14,136 nt of DNA from an uncultured Clostridia bacterium (lineage in GTDB: Bacteria; Bacillota; Clostridia; TANB77; CAG-508), in NCBI GenBank assembly GCA_934167225.1, contig CAKPLD010000028.1, forward strand, positions 1 to 14,136. The letters run 5' to 3'. Both the position numbers and the translations under genes were made by a program. Under the pieces are notes generated by a model. It saw only the letters and a list, made by a program, of their open reading frames with translations. It did no database searches and was not told the DNA's origin. Shown one piece after another: positions 12,301-14,136 of the stretch. Positions within the stretch are counted from its first letter, which is position 1. Every line of letters begins with the position of its first letter.

Positions 12301-14136
12301 TTACATTTTTACAACTAATTTATCAAATTTACATCTAATATAGTTTTCCAATTTATCCATAAAAACCTGTGGTTCAATTTCTTTTTTGGCAACCATATCT
12401 AATCCTTTTTCCCAACTTGCGGTAAGTTTGGGATTTAAAATATCTGGCATAGCTTGATATACAACATCATATATTGCTTCTCCTTTAACCGTTGGTGTAA
12501 CAATTTGCGTCTTCGAATTAATTTGAATATACTGTATTTTTTCTAATTTTTTTATAATTTCTCCTCTTGTTGCACTTGTTCCAATTCCTGCACCTTTTAT
12601 TTGCTCGCGTAGTTCTTCTTCTTCAATTAATTTTCCTGCATTTTCCATTGCTAAAACTAGGTTTCCAGAATTGTATCTTGATGGTGGCGATGTTTCTGCA
12701 TCTTTTAATTCGTAATTTTGAACTTGTAAAATTTCATTTTTCTTTAATGTATTTAATACGTCTAAATTGGTATTTTCTTCACCCTCTTCGTCCTTTTTTT
12801 CTTGTTTTTTTTCTGGTTTTAATACATCTAAAAATCCTCTTTTTACGCATACTTTACCTGTTCCTAAAAATGTTTCATTTTCTACATTTACTGTAACATT
12901 TATTTTGTTGTATTCAGCAGGTGGGTAAAATATTGCTAAAAATCTTCTTACAATTAGTTTATATACATTTGCTTGCAATTCATTTAAACCTTTATAATTT
13001 TCAAACCCTTGCCCTGTTGGAATTATAGCATAATGGTCTGTTATTTTGCTGTCATTTACATATTTTGTTTTTATAAGGTTTGTTGAATATTTTTCTTCTA
13101 TCATTTTTTTCATTATGCTTTGTATTTCTTCATCTTGGAAGTTTTTTGCTAATCCATTTAAGTTTTTAGAAATTTCTTTTGCAACTGCTGTTGAAAGCAC
13201 TCTGGCATCTGTTCTTGGGTATGTTACTAATTTTCTTTCATATAGTGTTTGAATTATTTCCAATGTTTGGTCTGGCTTTATTTTGAATTTTTTTGTACAT
13301 TCATTTTGTATTTCTGCCAAATTGAATAATAATGGTGGATTTTCTTTTTGCTTGCTCTTTTTTAGTTCTGTGACTTTTGCTTCTTTTCCTTCAAGTGATG
13401 CTATAAATTTTTTTGCTATTTCTTCTTTTTTGAACCCACTTTCATTATATAGTAAAGGTGATTCAAAAAGTTTTGATTTTTCATTTACTTTCCATTCTGC
13501 TTTAAATTCTCCTTTGTCATTTGCAAATGTTCCAATTATTTTATAATATTTTGTTTTTACAAAGTTTCTTATTTCTCTTTCTCTTGATACTATCATTCCT
13601 AGCACACATGTCATAACACGTCCAACCGATATTGCGAAATAGTCTTGATTTAGTGACCTGGCTAGTCTGTTTCCATATATTATTGATAATAATCTGGAAA
13701 AATTTATTCCTATAAGATAATCTTCTTTTGCTCTTAAATATGCACTATCTGATATACTATCATATTCTCTTTCGCTTTTTGCTTCTCTTATTCCTCTTGA
13801 TATTTCTTCTTCTGTTTGCGAATCTATCCAAACTCTTTTTATTTCTGCTTTTGGATTTGGTTTTGCCATCATAAAGACTAGTCTTTGTATATATTCTCCT
13901 TCTCGCCCTGAGTCTCCTGCATTGTAGATTTCTTCTACGTCTTCTCTTTGTAAGAGTTTTTGCACTATATTAAATTGATTTTGTACATTTTCTATTACTT
14001 CGTATTTGTATTCTTTTGGCATGAATGGTAGTGTGTCTAGTCTCCATTGTTTTAGTTTTTCGTCATATTTTTCGGGGTAGCTCATTGTTACTAGGTGTCC
14101 TACACACCATGTTATTATCCAACCATTTGATTCCAT
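12301..14136 (-). CDS. topB: DNA topoisomerase III (type IA), 5' end cut by window edge
   Basis: Type IA topoisomerase that breaks and rejoins one strand to resolve replication and recombination intermediates. 611 residues are visible. The first visible residues, ESNGWIITWCVGHLV, correspond to about residue 40-55 of TopB, so the ATG at 14136 is internal and the true start lies beyond the window. The TOPRIM metal-binding segment is NAGDSGREGE (72-81; DAGREGE is the commoner form). ISVGRVMT (169-176) fits the conserved core. The active-site tyrosine is Y306 in LVTYPRTDAR. A GIGTSATRGEIIKKL segment lies near residue 545. The protein ends in RCKFDKLVVKM with no zinc-finger repeats, as in short TopB forms. 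A Lys/Glu-rich insertion (EKKQEKKDEEGEEN) sits near residue 450. It converges with the MgtC-family gene. Confidence 0.95.
   Translation of the reverse strand: MESNGWIITWCVGHLVTMSYPEKYDEKLKQWRLDTLPFMPKEYKYEVIENVQNQFNIVQKLLQREDVEEIYNAGDSGREGEYIQRLVFMMAKPNPKAEIKRVWIDSQTEEEISRGIREAKSEREYDSISDSAYLRAKEDYLIGINFSRLLSIIYGNRLARSLNQDYFAISVGRVMTCVLGMIVSREREIRNFVKTKYYKIIGTFANDKGEFKAEWKVNEKSKLFESPLLYNESGFKKEEIAKKFIASLEGKEAKVTELKKSKQKENPPLLFNLAEIQNECTKKFKIKPDQTLEIIQTLYERKLVTYPRTDARVLSTAVAKEISKNLNGLAKNFQDEEIQSIMKKMIEEKYSTNLIKTKYVNDSKITDHYAIIPTGQGFENYKGLNELQANVYKLIVRRFLAIFYPPAEYNKINVTVNVENETFLGTGKVCVKRGFLDVLKPEKKQEKKDEEGEENTNLDVLNTLKKNEILQVQNYELKDAETSPPSRYNSGNLVLAMENAGKLIEEEELREQIKGAGIGTSATRGEIIKKLEKIQYIQINSKTQIVTPTVKGEAIYDVVYQAMPDILNPKLTASWEKGLDMVAKKEIEPQVFMDKLENYIRCKFDKLVVKM

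Overview
This is a chromosomal window from a very AT-rich bacterium. Spot counts of coding sequence give roughly 20-25% G+C. The gene content (gdpP-rplI-dnaB, minD-minE-rodA, dusB, aspS, topB), the strong GGAGG-type ribosome binding sites and the TTG starts point to a low-GC Gram-positive, most likely an uncultured or gut-type member of Clostridia. That placement is inference. No rRNA, tRNA, CRISPR array, transposase or prophage gene is visible.

Layout. Nearly all genes lie on the minus strand, so the transcriptional order runs from high to low coordinates. At the right edge is a 5'-truncated topB (12301-14136), convergent with a plus-strand MgtC/SapB-family membrane gene (11571-12257); a 16-bp hairpin sits between them. 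A divergent promoter region (about 11450-11540) then drives a minus-strand run: minD, minE (with an unusual charged tail), rodA, dusB, aspS and a membrane-anchored spermidine-synthase-like gene. This run ends at an intrinsic terminator at 4460-4491. A fresh, near-consensus promoter (4395-4423) starts gdpP, the c-di-AMP phosphodiesterase gene, which is split by a frameshift near 3729-3750. rplI (ribosomal protein L9) and dnaB (replicative helicase, running off the left edge) follow on the minus strand.

The anomaly lies between gdpP and rplI, genes that are normally adjacent. There sits a plus-strand, self-contained unit: a perfect consensus promoter (TTGACA, 17 bp, TATAAT), a short leader, a strong ribosome binding site, a 117-codon gene of unknown function at about 46% G+C, and a strong GC-rich terminator. 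It looks like a recently acquired single-gene cassette.

How the genes work together: minD/minE position the division site and rodA polymerises peptidoglycan for elongation. dusB and aspS act on tRNA. gdpP, rplI and dnaB join c-di-AMP turnover, the ribosome and replication. The best leads are the 1821-2345 cassette, the broken gdpP, the MinE charged tail, and a duplicated palindrome in the dusB-aspS junction.
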